Source: Sipunculus nudus (lineage: Eukaryota > Annelida > Sipuncula > Golfingiida > Sipunculidae). Taken from it: a DNA stretch of 64,000 bases. Of the stretch, positions 61,154-64,000 are shown one piece after another; position 1 is the stretch's first letter, and each line of letters starts with the position of its first letter. The translations under genes were made by a program, and so were the position numbers. Below the pieces are notes generated by a model. It was not told the DNA's origin. It made no database searches and saw only the letters and a list, made by a program, of their open reading frames with translations. The DNA is taken from contig CM049312.1 of assembly GCA_026874595.1 (NCBI GenBank), positions 80,494,929 to 80,558,928 on the forward strand, given 5' to 3'.

Positions 61154-61727
61154 AGAGCAGTCGTTTTGGTCTTGGTGTTTTTAATAAGTAATAATTTTAA
61201 ATATTATTTTATATAATATTTAAAAATTTTAAATATTATGGGAGGTCAGCTGGTGCAAGAAAGCATGTGCTAGGGTGTCTGGAGCTCTCCAAAAATCTTT
61301 AACTTTAACTACATTCCAGGCAAGTAATCATAATAATAATTGTATCCTCTTATGAACCATGTTATTATTGTATAATTTGTAAAGTTTTAATTTTTTTTTT
61401 CTCAAACATAATAGCCCCACCATTTTGGCTCCAAAATGCACCTGTTCTAGGTACGAGTGCACTCTGTTTGGCAATCTGGTTCTATTCATTTGTGTTCAGT
61501 GCAAGTGCACTCCCTTTAGTCACTTTATTATTAGTGAGGCCCTCCAATATCACCAGGGCAAGACACCAGCTGACCCATCAGGTTTGTTATTTTTTGTGTT
61601 ATTTGCTTGTCTAGAATATTGTGACATGTATTTATATATATAATGTAATACTTATCAGCTTATTTGGGCCTGCTTAACCACTTTGTCATGAAATAATTAA
61701 ATGTTTATATAATGAGTACATATTGGT
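61154..61727 (+). other. No gene; probable LINE 5' leader at right
   Basis: Contains an AT-rich inverted pair near 61180-61240 (AATATTTAAAA and its near complement). The part from about 61400 may be the 5' untranslated region of the following LINE. Confidence 0.35.
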
Positions 61728-62554
61728 ATGTCAGACTTTGATGATAGGAAGCGTCTAAGATCAGATCTATCAAGCAGCTCCTCAGACTCTTCTTTATTGT
61801 CTATTAAGAAAACAAAATATTTTCAGTCAGAGTTATTAAGTACTTGTGAGGCAAAATCTGCAACCATGTCACGCAAAGGAGTCAGTGAAAAGAAACTTGG
61901 TGAAATGTTGGACAAACTGAAAAATGACTTGAAAAAAGAATTTAAAACTCAGTTAGATGCTTATGTAGAAAAAATGGAAGGACGGGTTTTCGAACTGGAA
62001 AACAAAATGAGTCCCTTTCAGCAAAAGTGTCTCAATTAGAGCAAGACTATGCTAATTTAAAAATGGAATGTGTACAAACAAATAGGGAAGCTCAAGAGGC
62101 AAGAAAACATGCCATCAGTAATGAGCAGTACTCCCGAAAATCAAACTTAAAGATTATTGGGTTGCCTGAACATGATGCAGAAAATTGTAAAACCAAAGTA
62201 CATAAACTAATAACAGAAAAACTAGATGTGCCAGTTCACACAAGTGATGCTGCCCACAGAGTTGGCAAGAAAAAATCAGGTAAACCAAGATCTATGATTG
62301 TTCGGTTCCAAAGCCGAGATGATAGAATGGCAGTTATTAAAGAGAGAATGGCGCTGAAAAACACAGGTATCATTATTGTTGATGACCTTTGTAAAGAAAT
62401 GCTAGAGGTATTCAACAGGGTTAAGAAAGATGAGAGGGTTAAAGCAGTATGGTCTTGGGATGGAAAGATTTTTGCTCAGAATAAGGAAGATTTAGATAAC
62501 ATTGTACAAGTGAACTATGGAGATGATCTTGGCAACCTGTTCTCAAATCATTAA
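61728..62554 (+). pseudogene. Tx1/L1-like LINE ORF1, one frameshift
   Basis: The frame begins MSDFDDRKRLRSD, passes through a Ser-rich stretch, then a Lys/Glu-rich coiled coil (LGEMLDKLKNDLKKEF to about residue 100). It shifts frame near 62015-62030 and continues with a coiled coil (QLEQDYANLKMEC) and an L1-type RNA-recognition fold: EQYSRKSNLKIIGLPE, AHRVGKKKSGKPRSMIVRF and KNTGIIIVDDL. ORF1 normally binds element RNA as a trimeric chaperone. The frameshift separates the coiled coil from the RNA-binding part, so this copy is probably inactive. ORF2 follows about 0.45 kb downstream on the same strand. Confidence 0.85.
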
Positions 62555-63004
62555 TCAGACTAGAAATATAATCAGTGACAATGTATTATGCATATAGATT
62601 GGTATCAGTTTATAGTTTGTCACCATTCTGATTTGAGAAAGGAATGCAAGAGACTATAATTATATTGTATCTGTAGTATGTTTAATTCTCCACAGTTTAT
62701 GCATTTAGAACTAAATGTTCGCAGAAACTGTGTAATTTGTGGGATAACACATCTTTTCATTTAAACATTTTATGTTTAATAAAAGAGTGAAAATAGTTTT
62801 ATAGTAAATAAATCAAGTAGGCCCAAAAGGGTATTTTGGTAAAAAATTATTCAAGAATGTCTGTTGTGTCTCAATGTGTTTATTCATGTAATGAATACTC
62901 TGTCTACTCGTGTTTTATTCATGTAACAAGTAACTGTATTAATGGCACAAAAAGTGAAGGTCTCTCAAGTGCAATGGCAACAATGGTAAGGAAAGAAATG
63001 GATC

Positions 63005-64000
63005 GTGGTATCATATAATTGTTCAGATAATATCATTAATATTGTGTCATTGAATGTCAGAGGTTTAAGACAATATGAAAAAAGAAAGAAAATATTTAAC
63101 TGGTTCTGTAAACAGGGTTGTCAAAATGGTATTGGGTTTATCCAAGAATCACACAGTGACTTAAAAATTGTGAATAATTGGTCTAAACAGTGGCGTGGGC
63201 AAGTTTATTTTTCACATGGTACATTAGCAAGCAGAGGTGTTATGATAATGATTGGAGAGAAAACAGATTTTAAATTTGAACAGGTAACAGTTAATACTGA
63301 AGGTAGATATATCCTATTAAAATGTATTATTCAAGAGTGCCACACTCTATTATGTAATATATATGCAGCAAACACAGAAATGGAACAGGTAGAGTATTTC
63401 CAAAAGCTGCATAATGAAATAAAAAGGATGGTACTTGATACTGACATAAGGTTAATTTAGGGGGTGATTTTTATGTTTGCATGGATAAAATTGACACTGA
63501 TGGTGAAAAACTGAAAGTAAAGTCTATTAAGCAAATACAGTCAATCACTGAAGAATTTGAGGTCAAAGATATATGGAGGATAAGAAATCCTGATGTTAAA
63601 AGATATTCCTGGTGGCGATGGTTCCCCTTGACACAAAGACGACTAGATTATTTTTTAATTTTTTTCAATAATATTCAGCCATCTGTACAGTCTACCGATA
63701 TTATTCCTTCAGTAGGTACAGACCATTCAGCTATTAATTTACAGTTACAAGTCTTAAATGAACATAAGAGAGGAAAGGGGAATGGAAATTTAACAATTCT
63801 CTTTTACAGGATGAAGTGTATGTCAATGAGTTAAAAAATAAAATTTTTGCATGGAAAGAACTTAATTCATATAATAATCCGCCAAGCCGCTGGGAATTTT
63901 TGAAATACAAAATAAGGCAATTCACAGTAGAATATTCTTAGTCAAAAGCTAAGGAAAGAAGATTGAATCTAGCCACTCTTGAGAGTAAACTGAATGAATT
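63005..64000 (+). pseudogene. Tx1/L1-like LINE ORF2, endonuclease part, runs off window
   Basis: The endonuclease motifs occur in order: SLNVRGL, GFIQESHS (metal-binding Glu), NIYAAN, GGDF (followed by Tyr in place of the usual Asn), RRLDYFLI and GTDHSAINL. One frameshift lies near 63450-63460, just before GGDF, a second near 63790 after KGNGNL, and a TAG near 63942. Beyond these the sequence remains LINE-like (WEFLKYKIRQF, SKAKERR, LESKLNEL), so the reverse transcriptase should lie to the right of the window. The mutations and the altered catalytic residue make it inactive. Confidence 0.85.

Overview
The window is animal nuclear DNA, most likely from a mollusc and possibly a bivalve. This rests on a spliced C2H2 zinc-finger gene family, Tx1/L1-like and other LINE fragments, Ty3/gypsy, Merlin and hAT elements, many (TA)n and (G)n tracts, and abundant non-autonomous elements with tandem-repeat cores like the Pearl/HINE elements known from bivalves and insects. 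The taxon is an inference. No rRNA, functional tRNA, CRISPR array or bacterial operon was seen. Nearly all of the sequence is repeats.

Layout. 1-12986 (block A) and 40807-51636 (block B) are diverged direct copies of one segment. They differ by insertions, so each block gives near-empty sites for elements in the other. Block A carries a 2.1-kb element (85-2152), a 2.6-kb element (2438-5026) and a nested DNA-transposon island with a Merlin/ISXO2-type transposase remnant (5674-8531). Block B carries a 2.7-kb element (41051-43725), a 100-nt foldback (44458-44557), a 3.1-kb transposon with 9-bp target duplications (44944-48068) and a 1.46-kb element inside a (TA)n tract (48539-49995). Between the blocks lie a broken Ty3/gypsy gag-pro element (13795-17105, minus), several satellites, nested HINE-like elements (20937-25517, 28247-29867, 34333-36880), a clean 876-bp hAT-type element (27258-28133), a solo-LTR-like insertion (34540-35817) and a decayed zinc-finger gene pair on the minus strand (30750-32970). 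To the right, 53.4-58.1 kb is probably 5' exon and intron sequence for the one intact gene, a 17-finger C2H2 protein at 58122-60266. It is followed by decayed fingers, a LINE tail and a Tx1/L1-like LINE that runs off the window end.

The most interesting signals are these. (1) Several unrelated-looking repeat families share one architecture: a palindromic 5' head, a tandem-repeat core and a 3' terminal motif complementary to the head. (2) A GGTGGCGCCACC palindrome recurs in the monomers of at least four of these families. (3) A ~145-bp monomer carries repeated nuclear-receptor half-sites. (4) The zinc-finger paralogues share an N-terminal region, not one I recognise, with a conserved IKKE (SUMO-like) motif. 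All family assignments come from motifs read by eye; no database search was possible.
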